From Neostapfia colusana (lineage: Eukaryota > Streptophyta > Magnoliopsida > Poales > Poaceae): 64,000 nt of DNA. The notes beneath the pieces were generated by a model. The model saw nothing but the letters and a program-made list of their open reading frames with translations. It was not told the DNA's origin and made no database searches. Shown one piece after another: positions 1-10,587 of the stretch. Location: assembly GCA_030760725.1 (NCBI GenBank), contig JASWHV010000012.1, positions 45,787,652-45,851,651 on the forward strand. Reading direction: 5' to 3'. A program made the position numbers and the translations under genes. The number at the start of each line of letters is the position of its first letter. Position 1 is the stretch's first letter.

Positions 1-63
1 CAAGATTTTGGACAAGCGAGGAGAAGTAGCCTATCAACTAGAGCTGCCAATGCACCTCTCCGA
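1..63 (+). pseudogene. Element A integrase C-terminal region, left fragment
   Basis: Reads KILDKRGEVAYQLELPMHLS in frame, the segment just after the GPY/F module of chromoviral integrases. The same segment is present in elements B, C and E of this window. The frame is broken at 64 by insertion of element B and resumes at 12417 with the histidine/valine-rich HDVFHVSQLKKCL motif. The gene starts left of the window, so nothing can be said about gag, protease or reverse transcriptase of this copy. Confidence 0.85.
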
Positions 64-159
64 TGTCACACCCGGTTTTTCCGAAGAACAACCAAGTGAA
101 TATCACATGTATGCCAGGATCATTTTCTCATACATGTAATGACAAATAGTGAAGCATCA

Positions 160-168
160 TTTATTACA
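160..168 (-). terminator. Element B polyadenylation signal TGTAATAAA in 3' LTR
   Basis: The plus-strand TTTATTACA reads TGTAATAAA in the element sense. The same nonamer lies about 90-160 bp from the 3' end of the LTRs of C, D, E, F and J, next to a conserved TTCCGCT motif. It probably marks the R/U5 boundary. The second copy is at 9244-9252. Confidence 0.7.
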
Positions 169-1503
169 AGCCAGGTGTCGAATATAAATAAGTCTTACAT
201 CGCAAATGTCTCAATGGACACTAATGCTTCATCACAAGTAAATAAACTAGCAGCGGAATATTATTCTTTAGGGCTCCATCACAGGCGTTGCCCGGGGGTC
301 TTCATGAACCTAAAAACCTTCCTCGGGTCCAAAGTCTTGGTCATTATACACCACCTCATTATCTTGACCTGAGCAGCAATATAAACCAACAAATATGCAA
401 GGTTGAGTACCAATGGTACTCAGCAAGTGTGGGAAAATTATATCATGCATGGCTAGAACAAGGAGAGGTTGAACTCATGGTTAAAGCACTACGCAATTAA
501 TACCTATCACCTTAGCTTATTAAGCACCTATATTACTACACAGGTGAAATGGTTCCAATCTCCCATCCCATCATCATAACCCAATAACCATAACATCATT
601 ACCAATGTTAAGCTTCCCGCTTAACATCTAAAACCATAACATCATTCCCAAAGTTAAGCTCCCCGCTTAACATCCAAAAACCATCACTCCTCTAATCATG
701 AATAAGTCCAGGCCGCTCTTAACCGTGAGCACGGCTGTCAAGACAGTTTTGACTCTGCAGGGTTTGTACCACTGTACCCACAAGTAGTGATTTCATCCCC
801 CGTTGTCGGGTGGACTAAAAGAACCTCCATTATGCCAGTGGCTACGATCCACATTCACACTTCCCAGGTGTGCGGCCAAGAGATCACTACGAAGCCTTTA
901 CAAAGGGATTCCCGACGAGCATGGGCCCACTGAGGTTTCACCCCTAACAGCATACAAGAGGCTCCAACCCCGCTGCAGTGGCCCCCTCTTGAGCCTTGCG
1001 GTTCATACGGTAGTCCAGCTGACACCTATTCCCCGCACCATCCAACACACCCATACTACGCCGGGGATACACCTAATTAATTGGCTAAGATGCCCCATCT
1101 CAGCATGTGGTTGGCACTGTAAAGCCGGGTTACATGCTCCATGAACCGGTCCTTAGGATCCAGGCAAGTACTAAACACAAACCCAAGTCTCGTGCACCCA
1201 GCACACAACCAAAACATCCAACTTGCCTTGATCCCTACCTCTACATAACTCACAATAGCTCATTCAAGAGTATGGTAATATAAACTGATGATCTCATGTC
1301 CCAATTATCCCATTCTAAGCATGGCTAAGCATATGCATGGAAATAAATGACATGGTAAAATAAATCCCAACCCAAGCTACAAGGAAACAAGGTAATGCAA
1401 TTCTAGGGAAACTTCCTAGCATGGGTTTCATATTTCATTTGACAATGCAAATAATTCTATCTACACATCCTAGCATAGGATCAAAGTGGTCAAGGACACT
1501 TGC

Positions 1504-1572
1504 CTCCTTCTTGCTGCTCTTGAAATGGGTAGTCCTGATCTTGGAAAGAATTAACTTGCTCTTGAGCAGGTT
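1504..1572 (-). other. Micro-exon-like segment, element B 3' LTR
   Basis: A 69-nt segment, preceded in the sense direction by TAG (1573-1575) and followed by GCAAGT (1498-1503). In the conserved frame, which starts with the G of TAG, it reads EPAQEQVNSFQDQDYPFQEQ followed by QEGGK. The length is a multiple of three, as in all other LTRs here. See the finding on LTR micro-exons. Confidence 0.5.
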
Positions 1573-2898
1573 CTACATCACACCATCACACATAGCAAAA
1601 AGGAACAACAATCATAAGACATAGTTCACACTTCTTACTTCATACAAACCACACATTCATATTTATAATAGTTCTTTACCATTATATGTGTTGTGGTTAC
1701 TTTATGTGTGTTGAGTTGTGGCTTGCATGCACTTTTAATCATGTGTTTATGATTTCTATGCATAATTGTGTATTTTATTATGAAATTAGTGATACACATC
1801 ACCTAAACAGAATAGGTTCTGGTCCTAAATAATTTAATATCATATTTTGACCTTGGCTTCTGATGTAGACTATTTCATAATTATTTTCCCTATTTTTCTA
1901 TAGCTATTCTTTACTTAAAAATGTGTCCCTACACTAAATAATGTGAATAATAAATGAAACAGATTCATTTCAGCTCAAAAATATATTTTTATCTCACTCC
2001 AAAGTTTTCTAAGTACTGAGAAAGTTTTTAATTAATTTTGACAATTATGTTTGTCCCACTTTTTAATTTTTAAACACTAGTTACATATTCAATTTTCTAA
2101 ATTAAATACTAAACAGGGCTAAAATAATGAACTCACCTCATTACAGGGTCTATAATATTATTTTCATAATTTCCAGGGGTCTAGCTACACTTATCAGAGG
2201 TGTTTTCCTAATTTCTATTAAGTCCAGGGGCTAAAACTGATTTTTAAATGAATTTACATGATTTTCTAGAGTTCCAGGGGCTAGATCTGAAGTTTCCGGG
2301 GCTAGCTCTCAATTCCAGAGAACCCCAGGGGGTAGCACGTAAGAATTCCAGTCTTTATAATGCGGGGCTGATGTGGACCGTCCGATTTTAAACCGACGGC
2401 TGAGATTATAACATCGAACCGGTACGCGGGGTTTTAAAGTCTACCGTGCGATTTAAAATAAACGGCGCACAAACGGTCACGTCGCTCTGATCGAACGCGG
2501 GCGGCGCTGCCGGCGGCGCACGGCGGCGGGAAGCGGCGATCTCGCCGGAAAGTTTCGGATCCTCGAGAATTCTGCCTAAAACTGTGATCTCATGGCATAG
2601 ATCGGTAGAGGGGAGGTCAGGGATCTCACCTCGGGGGTTTTCTCGAGCTCGGGGGTCCTGGAAAGTGCTCGGCGGCGAGGTCCGAGGCAAAACCACGGCG
2701 AAGCTCGTCGGAGCTGGATTTGCACCGTAAGTCTTCGGGTTTTCTGCACCTGCAAAGTTCCCCGGAGGCGGTGGATCAAGACCAGCGAGTTAGATCAGAG
2801 TTTCCGAGCTTAGATCGGCCAGAATTCACCGGCGAAGTCTCGGTGCTCACCGGAGTGAAAATCGGCGATCGCGTGAGAAAAACTGATCGGATCGGTGG

Positions 2899-2907
2899 TT
2901 TTTATAG
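2899..2907 (-). promoter_or_regulatory. TATA box, element B 3' LTR copy
   Basis: Reads CTATAAAAA in the element sense, about 425 bp from the LTR start. It is identical to the copy at 11984-11992 in the 5' LTR, which would drive transcription of the element. Confidence 0.65.
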
Positions 2908-3333
2908 CCGGGGGAGGGCGGTGGGTCTGTTGTGATCGAGTTGGAGTCCGCTGGGACCGGAATTCGGCTGCGGGACGCGGTTTCCAGATCGGTTGCGATC
3001 GCGCGCGCGGGAGAGAGTCCGGGGTCGCGGGGTTAGGGATGACATGCGGGTCCCACCTGTCAGCGGGAGGCAGCGCGGCGCGCGCGGGGGCGGGCTGGCG
3101 CGGGGGTTTGCTGGGCCGGCTGGGGTTTCGGCCCACTGGCCAGTTTTTTTTCCCGAATTCATTTTTCTTTTTCCATTTCTTTTCTGTTTTGGGTATAATT
3201 TGAATTCCAGTTTGAATTTGAATTTATGCAAAACATGCAACACGTCCAAAAATTTCTAAATTCCCCTCTGAACATGGTTTAGGGTTTTAAATCAAAATTT
3301 TGGGTTTTGACTAAAAATTTGGGGTGTTACAGC

Positions 3334-3350
3334 TCTACCCCCCTTAAAAG
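3334..3350 (-). other. Element B polypurine tract (plus-strand primer site)
   Basis: In the sense direction the run CTTTTAAGGGGGGTAGA lies directly before the 3' LTR start TGTAACACC. It is the expected RNase H-resistant primer for plus-strand DNA. Elements A, C, D and E have the same form of tract. Confidence 0.9.
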
Positions 3351-3376
3351 AAATCTCGTCCTCGAGATCGGTGTTT

Positions 3377-6300
3377 CTAAGAAAACAATTCCGGAAATTG
3401 TGCCTTGAGCTCATCTTCCCGTTCCCAGGTAGCTTCCTCTTCTGAGTGATGCTTCCACTGCACCTTGCACATCCGGATTCTTTTATTTCTGGTGAGGCGT
3501 TCCATTGTCTCCAAAATCTTGTATGGCTGTTCGGCATAAGACAAATCCTCAGCTACATCCACTTCATTCATGGGTAACACCTCTTCAGGCGTCCTCAGAC
3601 ATTTCTTGAGTTGTGACACATGGAATACATCGTGCACGTCCGATAGATGAACCGGTAACTCTAGTTGGTACGCCACTTCGCCTTTCCTTTCCAAAACTTG
3701 AAAGGGTCCAATGTATCGAGGTGACAACTTCCCTTTCACCTTGAACCGACGAAGTCCTCTGATAGGGGACACCTTGAGATAAACATAGTCTCCCACGTTG
3801 AAAATGAGTTCTCTTCTTCGTACATCAGCATAACTCTTCTGGCGTGTTTGTGCTATCCTCAAGTTGTTGCGAATCTCCCTCACCTTCGCCTCGGCTTCTT
3901 GTAGCACTTCTGGACCAAACACTTTACTTTCTCCTGTTTGGTTCCAAAATAGGGGAGTTCTGCACTTCCTTCCATACAAAGCTTCAAACGGTGACATCTT
4001 CATACTAGCTTGATAACTGTTGTTATAGGAAAACTCCGCATACGGTAGGTTCTTGTCCCAACTCCTATTGTTTTTGAGTGTACATGCCCTTAACATATCT
4101 TCAAGGATCTGATTGGTTCTCTCCATCTGCCCATCAGTTTGGGGATGATAGGCAGAGCTGAAATTCAGATGTGTTCCCATGGTTTCATGCAACTTTTGCC
4201 AAAACCTCGAGGTGAACTGTGTCCCTCGGTCCGACACTATCTTCTTTGGCACTCCATGGTAACACACAATCCTTGACATGTACAATTCTGCCAATTTGGA
4301 TCCGCTGTAGCTTTCTTTCACCGGAATGAAATGAGCTACCTTGGTTAGCCTATCAATAATGACCCATATTGAATCATACCCGGATTGGGTCCTAGGCAAT
4401 CCCACGACAAAATCCATGCTGATTTCTTCCCATTTCCATTCAGGCACTTTGAGTGGTTGCAATAATCCCGCGGGTCGTTGATGTTCTGCTTTCACCAACT
4501 GACATGTGTCACATAGGGCAACATGTTCCGCGACATCTCGCTTCATGCCATACCACCAATACCTGCCTTTGAGGTCCTGGTACATCTTCGTACTCCCAGG
4601 ATGAATGGAATAGTCGGAATTGTGAGCCTCCTTCAAAATTAATTCACGGATCTCCTTTACTTCTGGCACGCAGATCCTTTTCCCGTGCCACACCGTTCCT
4701 TGTTCATCCTCTCTAAAACCAGGAGCTTTATTTTCCTTGATGAGCTGTCTGATCTCTTGTATCTTCTCATCATTCTTTTGGCCTTCGCGTATGTCTTGCT
4801 CGAGTGTGGAGTCCACTTCCATGGCGATGGCTTCACAACTATTTACTAGACATAGATTGAGCCTTATAACCTCGTCCTTCAATTCTGCAGGCATGTCCTT
4901 CAAGCTCAACTTATTGACCTGCACTTTCCGACTCAAAGCATCGGCCACGACGTTTGCTTTCCCGGGATGATAGTTGATGCCCACATCAAAGTCATTGATT
5001 AGCTCTAACCATCTCCTTTGTCTGAGGTTGAGATCAGGCTGCGTGAATATGTACTTCAAACTCTTATGATCCGTATATATCTCTGTTCTCTTCCCCATCA
5101 AATAGTGCCGCCAAATTTTCAACGCGTGTACCACTGCAGCTAGTTCTAGGTCATGTGTAGGATAGTTCTTCTCGTGCTTCCGAAGCTGCCGGGATGCATA
5201 TGCCACGACATGTCCTTCTTGCATGAGAACACATCCCAACCCATTTCCAGAGGCATCGCAGTACACTGTGAAATTCTTCTGCATATCTGGCATAACAAAC
5301 ACTGGGGCTGTTGTCAATCTCTTCTTTAGCTCCTGAAAGCTCGTCTCGCACTGGGGCGTCCAGGTGAATGTGATCCCCTTCTCCAACAGTTTGGTGAGAG
5401 GTCTCGAGAGCTCGGAGAATCCCTCAATAAACCGTCGATAGTATCCAGCCAATCCCAAAAAGCTTCGAACTTCCCCGACATTTTCAGGGGTCTTCCACTT
5501 ATGGATATCTTCGATTTTGGCGGGATCTACGGAGATTCCTCCCTCCGAGATTATATGTCCCAAAAAGGGAACTCTCTTCAGCCAAAACTCACACTTGCTC
5601 AACTTGGCATATAGTTGGTGTTCTCTCAGCCTCTGTAACACCAACCTTAGATGTTTCTCATGTTCTTCTTCATCTTTGGAGAAGACGAGAATATCATCTA
5701 TGAAAACCACCACAAATTTGTCCAGATATTCCATGAATACCTTGTTCATGAGGTACATGAAATATGCCGGGGCATTGGTTAGCCCGAAAGGCATGACAGT
5801 GTATTCATACAGTCCGTACCGAGATACGAAAGCTGTCTTGGGAATATCAGATTGCCTTATCTTGAGTTGGTGGTATCCCGACCTGAGATCAATTTTCGAG
5901 AACACACAAGCTCCCCTCAACTGATCAAACAAGTCTTCAATGCGGGGTAATGGGTACTTGTTCTTGATGGTTACCTCATTCAAGGCACGGTAATCCACGC
6001 ATAACCTTTGGGTTCCATCTTTCTTAGGCACAAATATCACAGGAGCTCCCCATGGTGAGGAACTAGGGCGAATATACCCCTTCTCCGTCAATTCTCTCAA
6101 ATGATCCTTGAGCTCTTCTAGCTGCTTGGAGTCCATTCGATAAGGTCTCTTGTATATCGGGGCTGTCCCCGGTACTAGCTCAATTGCAAATTCCACGTCG
6201 CGGTCGGGAGGCATACCTGGCAACTCCTCCGGAAAAACATCTGGATATTCCCTGATAGTCCTGATTTCCTCAACTTTCACCTCCACTTGATTTAATTTAA

Positions 6301-7846
6301 TGTCCCTCCTAGGCTCGTGTATCGTTATGAACTTTACTCTTGTGCCACTAGGGTGAGTTAGTTCCACCGTTCTGGTCGAACAATGGATGATTCCTTTATG
6401 TTTGGTCAACCAATCCATACCCAAAATAATATCTATCCCTTGTGAATCGATCACTATGAGGTTAGCGGTAAATACTACCCCATTAATGTCTAGGTTCACT
6501 TTGGGACACACTTGTCTTGTCCTTATTTCTCCACCTGGAGAGTTTACCGCTAGCATATGGTTCATTTGTGTGGTTGCTAGGTCATGCTTCTTAACAAACC
6601 CTTGAGCAATGAACGAATGGGTAGCACCAGAATCAAACAGCAGAGTTGCAAGGTGTAAATTGGCAGGAAACTTACCAACTACCACGTCGGGTGCCTCTTG
6701 TGCTTCCTCCATAGTGACGTGGTTCACCCGTCCTCTCATTACATTCTGCTGTTGTGGCGGCGCAGGCTTCTTCTTTGGGCATTTATGGGCGTAGTGCCCC
6801 ACTTCACCACAGCTGAAACATTGCACCCCAATCTTAGATGCTTGGCCCTTGTTGTCTTGGGGTTGGTTTGGGGGTCCTTGCACTGCTGGTCGAGGTGGAT
6901 ATGCGGGGCGAGGCTGCTGCACAAACTGACGTTGCGGCTGTGCTGGAGCTGCGGGAGGTCTGTAGTTTGGGTTGTACCCTCTTGGTGCTGAATAGGGTAC
7001 CGCAGCACGGCTCGTCTGCCCCGTAGGTTGCTGCATCATACGTGGGCGGGTGTTGCTCCCTGAGGCTTGATGTGACCACCCAGCCTTCCTCTTATTCTCA
7101 TTTTCCAGGGCCTTTAGCTTCCTTTCCACCACAAACGCTCTGTCCACCATCTTTTGAAAGCTTTCATACTCATTTGAGGACATTGCACACTGCATTTCTG
7201 CGGTAAGCCCTTCCACGAAACAATCTTGTTTCTGCTCATCAGTCTCTATGTCCCTTGGGGCATATCGGGATAGTTGAGTGAATTTAGTGAGGTATTCCCT
7301 CACCGTCATGTTTCCCTGCTGCAGTCCCAAAAACTCCTTCCTCTTGTTTTTGAGTTCACCCCTTGGGATGTAATGGTTGCGGAAGCTACGCTTGAACTCT
7401 TCCCAAGTGATGCTCTCAGGGTCATGATGGGCGGCCACGTAGGCGGTCCACCAATCAGCAGCAGGTCCATGCAATTGATGAGAGGCAAACAGCACCCTCT
7501 CATACCCTTGGCACTGTATGATCCTCATCTTACTTTCAATGGTCTTCAGCCAATCATCTGCCTCCAGAGGTTCAGCAGCACTTGCAAACTTTGGAGGTTG
7601 AGTTCCTAGAAACTCACTCAACCTTGGTTGGCGTGGTGCAGCTTGTGGAGGTGGAACTTGATGCAAGTTGGCCACTACTTGAGTCAAGTTCTGGATGAGC
7701 TGATTTTGATTCTCCAGCATTTGGTGGAGAGGATCAACTTCTTCACGGCGACCACCCCGATCCTGGCCTCCAGAAAGATGAGGGTTGCATGCCTCATCAT
7801 TGTTGTTGGCGGGGTTGGCAGCACGTCCTTTTCCTCTTCCGGCCAT
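3377..7846 (-). CDS. gag-pol: Gag-Pol polyprotein with chromodomain, element B (intact)
   Basis: Encodes the capsid and all enzymes of a chromovirus in one uninterrupted 1489-residue frame. Domains from the chosen Met: Gag about 90-255, CCHC zinc knuckle 343-356 (CFSCGEVGHYAHKC), aspartic protease with DSGA at 405-408, and reverse transcriptase about 590-770 with FIDD at 716-719. RNase H has Asp863, Glu901, Asp926 and Asp969. The integrase zinc finger is His1075/His1082/Cys1112/Cys1115, and its catalytic triad is Asp1145/Asp1206/Glu1242. GPY/F is near 1376-1382 and the chromodomain is about 1440-1486. The frame is open 41 codons further upstream to 7969, but MAGRGKGRAANP at 7846 matches the usual Gag start. 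No ribosomal frameshift is needed. All catalytic residues are present, so it is probably functional. Confidence 0.97.
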   Translation of the reverse strand: MAGRGKGRAANPANNNDEACNPHLSGGQDRGGRREEVDPLHQMLENQNQLIQNLTQVVANLHQVPPPQAAPRQPRLSEFLGTQPPKFASAAEPLEADDWLKTIESKMRIIQCQGYERVLFASHQLHGPAADWWTAYVAAHHDPESITWEEFKRSFRNHYIPRGELKNKRKEFLGLQQGNMTVREYLTKFTQLSRYAPRDIETDEQKQDCFVEGLTAEMQCAMSSNEYESFQKMVDRAFVVERKLKALENENKRKAGWSHQASGSNTRPRMMQQPTGQTSRAAVPYSAPRGYNPNYRPPAAPAQPQRQFVQQPRPAYPPRPAVQGPPNQPQDNKGQASKIGVQCFSCGEVGHYAHKCPKKKPAPPQQQNVMRGRVNHVTMEEAQEAPDVVVGKFPANLHLATLLFDSGATHSFIAQGFVKKHDLATTQMNHMLAVNSPGGEIRTRQVCPKVNLDINGVVFTANLIVIDSQGIDIILGMDWLTKHKGIIHCSTRTVELTHPSGTRVKFITIHEPRRDIKLNQVEVKVEEIRTIREYPDVFPEELPGMPPDRDVEFAIELVPGTAPIYKRPYRMDSKQLEELKDHLRELTEKGYIRPSSSPWGAPVIFVPKKDGTQRLCVDYRALNEVTIKNKYPLPRIEDLFDQLRGACVFSKIDLRSGYHQLKIRQSDIPKTAFVSRYGLYEYTVMPFGLTNAPAYFMYLMNKVFMEYLDKFVVVFIDDILVFSKDEEEHEKHLRLVLQRLREHQLYAKLSKCEFWLKRVPFLGHIISEGGISVDPAKIEDIHKWKTPENVGEVRSFLGLAGYYRRFIEGFSELSRPLTKLLEKGITFTWTPQCETSFQELKKRLTTAPVFVMPDMQKNFTVYCDASGNGLGCVLMQEGHVVAYASRQLRKHEKNYPTHDLELAAVVHALKIWRHYLMGKRTEIYTDHKSLKYIFTQPDLNLRQRRWLELINDFDVGINYHPGKANVVADALSRKVQVNKLSLKDMPAELKDEVIRLNLCLVNSCEAIAMEVDSTLEQDIREGQKNDEKIQEIRQLIKENKAPGFREDEQGTVWHGKRICVPEVKEIRELILKEAHNSDYSIHPGSTKMYQDLKGRYWWYGMKRDVAEHVALCDTCQLVKAEHQRPAGLLQPLKVPEWKWEEISMDFVVGLPRTQSGYDSIWVIIDRLTKVAHFIPVKESYSGSKLAELYMSRIVCYHGVPKKIVSDRGTQFTSRFWQKLHETMGTHLNFSSAYHPQTDGQMERTNQILEDMLRACTLKNNRSWDKNLPYAEFSYNNSYQASMKMSPFEALYGRKCRTPLFWNQTGESKVFGPEVLQEAEAKVREIRNNLRIAQTRQKSYADVRRRELIFNVGDYVYLKVSPIRGLRRFKVKGKLSPRYIGPFQVLERKGEVAYQLELPVHLSDVHDVFHVSQLKKCLRTPEEVLPMNEVDVAEDLSYAEQPYKILETMERLTRNKRIRMCKVQWKHHSEEEATWEREDELKAQFPELFS

Positions 7847-8148
7847 CTGGCAGAACAATCCAATTGTTAATTTGAAAGCATTTAGTATCATGTTACTACT
7901 TTCATTTGTTGGTACTTTGAGGTGTTGAGGCTTTGTTAAAATTTTACGAGGGTTTATATCTCTCACCAAATAAATGTACTATTATTTCCTGTGGGTTCAC
8001 ACACCAAAGCAAAACAATCTGAAGACGAGGCTGTGGACAATTGCTCATGGCTTCCACAACTCACGTCACACACCAAGCATCATCACACCATTAACTACGT
8101 AACGACTCGACTACGCGACCTCTTGCTAGCTAGGGGAAAGACTCTATA
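7847..8148 (-). other. Spacer between extra ORF and gag, element B
   Basis: About 300 bp lies between the stop of the extra ORF and the gag start; the two ORFs are in different frames. No further ORF or obvious hairpin is visible. Splicing, reinitiation or a separate transcript would be needed for gag translation downstream of the extra ORF. The sequence does not show which. Confidence 0.6.
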
Positions 8149-8928
8149 CTACTCGTCCTCTTGAGCTGGCTCCTCAGGATCTTCCTCCTCATTTCGGCTA
8201 CCTTCCGACTCTGCTTTGGGTGGGGAGGCTGCTGGTGGAGAAGTGCGACGACGCCTGAGTGCTCGGCGATCCGGGGAGTCAGGGGTCCATGGATCACTCA
8301 CGGTGACACATAGTTCATTCCCATCTCCTCTTTCTCTCGCCTTTAAGCAAGCTCGCAGCAATGCCTCCGTTTCCTTCAGGGTGTCTCGGACATCCTGAAG
8401 CTCTTGTTGACACTCCTGCAGTCGAGTGCTGAGCATAGCAGCATCCTCCAAGCACAAGTCCATGTGCTCATGGGAAGTCCCTTGCTGCACCGGTGGGTAC
8501 TTGTACTCCGTGGTACCACTCTCACGTTGGAGGACATACATGTACTCCGTTTTGTCCAAGTGGCGACGATAGATGTGACTCTGGCAGGTGATGGCCTCCC
8601 AGGTGACATCTCTCTCCGCGTCAACTTGTGTTGCTCGACAAGCTGGAGAGTGGTGAATCTTAAGCAGCTGATTCTCGTGTATAATCCTCATCTCCGAACT
8701 CCATTCTTCCCTCTTCTCACGGATGGTCCTGGTGGAGTTATAGTGGATGATTAGCTTGCCCGTATTGCCGGCGGCTTCGAGCATACGTCGAAGACGGCGC
8801 AACAAGTCTCCTACTGCCAATCCGTAGGAAAGGTACGTCACTGGACGACTCTCCTCTCTTTCGGCAAGGGCAACTACGGGAACTCTCCCTCCTGTGGACT
8901 TGCGAGCGGTGCGAATCATGCGAACCAT
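8149..8928 (-). CDS. Extra ORF upstream of gag with histone H3-like N-terminus
   Basis: A 259-residue uninterrupted ORF between the leader and gag, in the element sense. It is not part of the standard Gag-Pol set and I recognise no enzyme in it. Residues 1-22 align without gaps to the histone H3 N-terminal tail. TARKSTGG occupies residues 7-14, so Lys10 corresponds to H3 Lys9 once the Met is removed. Residues about 155-198 (LEDAAMLSTRLQECQQELQD onward) look like an amphipathic coiled coil. RRALRRRRT at 221-229 is a candidate nuclear localisation signal. Residues 239-259 are strongly acidic. Elements C, D and E lack this ORF. Additional ORFs upstream of gag are known in some plant retrotransposon lineages. 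A chromatin-directed role is inferred from the tail mimicry only. Confidence 0.85.
   Translation of the reverse strand: MVRMIRTARKSTGGRVPVVALAEREESRPVTYLSYGLAVGDLLRRLRRMLEAAGNTGKLIIHYNSTRTIREKREEWSSEMRIIHENQLLKIHHSPACRATQVDAERDVTWEAITCQSHIYRRHLDKTEYMYVLQRESGTTEYKYPPVQQGTSHEHMDLCLEDAAMLSTRLQECQQELQDVRDTLKETEALLRACLKARERGDGNELCVTVSDPWTPDSPDRRALRRRRTSPPAASPPKAESEGSRNEEEDPEEPAQEDE
8887..8910 (-). other. Codons for H3-tail-like motif TARKSTGG
   Basis: Residues 7-14 of the extra ORF are TARKSTGG, identical to H3 residues 6-13 as numbered without Met. The motif contains the Lys9-Ser10 context read by H3K9 methyltransferases and HP1-type chromodomains. The register from the start Met is the same as in H3. 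Confidence 0.9.
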
Positions 8929-9150
8929 CTAAAACAAAAAGAATTTAAAATTAGGTTAGATAAACTCTTTTTAAACAAAAATCCCATTTTGAATGAAAAT
9001 TTTGGGATAAGATGAGGAAATTGACTCTTTAAATAACACTTTTCAACCCACACCTTGGAAAATAGTTTTTAAGAAAATAGGGCCCTTAAATACGTCCATT
9101 TCTACCTAGGTCCACGTTCCTACGGGCAACCTTGGCTCTGATACCACCTC
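8929..9150 (-). other. Element B leader with primer binding site (9131-9146)
   Basis: The sense strand just after the 5' LTR reads GAGG and then TGGTATCAGAGCCAAG, complementary to the 3' end of plant initiator Met-tRNA. The remaining ~200 bp up to the extra ORF is A/T-rich and non-coding. Unlike C, D and E, it has no repeated primer-site-like copies. Confidence 0.9.
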
Positions 9151-10587
9151 TGTCACACCCGGTTTTTCCGAAGAACAACCAAGTGAATATCACATGTATG
9201 CCAGGATCATTTTCTCATACATGTAATGATTAGTGAAGCATCATTTATTACAAGCCAGGTGTCGAATATAAATAAGTCTTACATCGCAAATGTCTCAATG
9301 GACACTAATGCTTCATCACAAGTAAATAAACTAGCAGCGGAATATTATTCTTTAGGGCTCCATCACAGGCGTTGCCCGGGGGTCTTCATGAACCTAAAAA
9401 CCTTCCTCGGGTCCAAAGTCTTGGTCATTATACACCACCTCATTATCTTGACCTGAGCAGCAATATAAACCAACAAATATGCAAGGTTGAGTACCAATGG
9501 TACTCAGCAAGTGTGGGAAAATTATATCATGCATGGCTAGAACAAGGAGAGGTTGAACTCATGGTTAAAGCACTACGCAATTAATACCTATCACCTTAGC
9601 TTATTAAGCACCTATATTACTACACAGGTGAAATGGTTCCAATCTCCCATCCCATCATCATAACCCAATAACCATAACATCATTACCAATGTTAAGCTTC
9701 CCGCTTAACATCTAAAACCATAACATCATTCCCAAAGTTAAGCTCCCCGCTTAACATCCAAAAACCATCACTCCTCTAATCATGAATAAGTCCAGGCCGC
9801 TCTTAACCGTGAGCACGGCTGTCAAGACAGTTTTGACTCTGCAGAGTTTGTACCACTGTACCCACAAGTAGTGATTTCATCCCCCGTTGTCGGGTGGACT
9901 AAAAGAACCTCCATTATGCCAGTGGCTACGATCCACATTCACACTTCCCAGGTGTGCGGCCAAGAGATCACTACGAAGCCTTTACAAAGGGATTCCCGAC
10001 GAGCGTGGGCCCACTGAGGTTTCACCCCTAACAGCATACAAGAGGCTCCAACCCCGCTGCAGTGGCCCCCTCTTGAGCCTTGCGGTTCATACGGTAGTCC
10101 AGCTGACACCTATTCCCCGCACCATCCAACACACCCATACTACGCCGGGGATACACCTAATTAATTGGCTAAGCTGCCCCATCTCAGCATGTGGTTGGCA
10201 CTGTAAAGCCGGGTTACATGCTCCATGAACCGGTCCTTAGGATCCAGGCAAGTACTAAACACAAACCCAAGTCTCGTGCACCCAGCACACAACCAAAACA
10301 TCCAACTTGCCTTGATCCCTACCTCTACATAACTCACAATAGCTCATTCAAGAGTATGGTAATATAAACTGATGATCTCATGTCCCAATTATCCCATTCT
10401 AAGCATGGCTAAGCATATGCATGGAAATAAATGACATGGTAAAATAAATCCCAACCCAAGCTACAAGGAAACAAGGTAATGCAATTCTAGGGAAACTTCC
10501 TAGCATGGGTTTCATATTTCATTTGACAATGCAAATAATTCTATCTACACATCCTAGCATAGGATCAAAGTGGTCAAGGACACTTGC

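Larger units (their letters stand above)
64..3331 (-). repeat. Element B 3' LTR (sense on minus strand)
   Basis: A 3268-bp direct repeat of 9151-12416. It starts TGTCACACC and ends GTGTTACA on the plus strand. It contains a TATA box (2899-2907), the micro-exon-like segment (1504-1572) and a polyadenylation signal (160-168). Seen differences from the other copy include a small change near 140, single substitutions around 845, 922 and 1090, and a one-base length change near 2210. Confidence 0.97.

Noticed and set aside
2406..3259. Several overlapping 67-115 residue ORFs in the GC-rich part of the B LTR (repeated at 11491-12344)
   Set aside because: They occur on both strands and in several frames of GC-rich LTR sequence, with no domain or conservation in other LTRs; chance ORFs.
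3276..3298. TTTAGGG-like sequence near the end of the B LTR
   Set aside because: A single GTTTAGGGTTTTAAA occurrence, not a tandem array; not a telomeric repeat.
7847..7969. Upstream in-frame extension of the element B gag-pol to a Met at 7969
   Set aside because: The extra 41 residues (MVRDINPRKILTK...) are unlike Gag starts, while MAGRGKGRAANP at 7846 fits the family; the extension is probably untranslated leader.
8149..8928. Possibility that the extra ORF of B is a captured histone H3 gene
   Set aside because: Only the first ~23 residues resemble H3; the remaining ~235 have no histone fold similarity, so it is at most a captured tail or a mimic.
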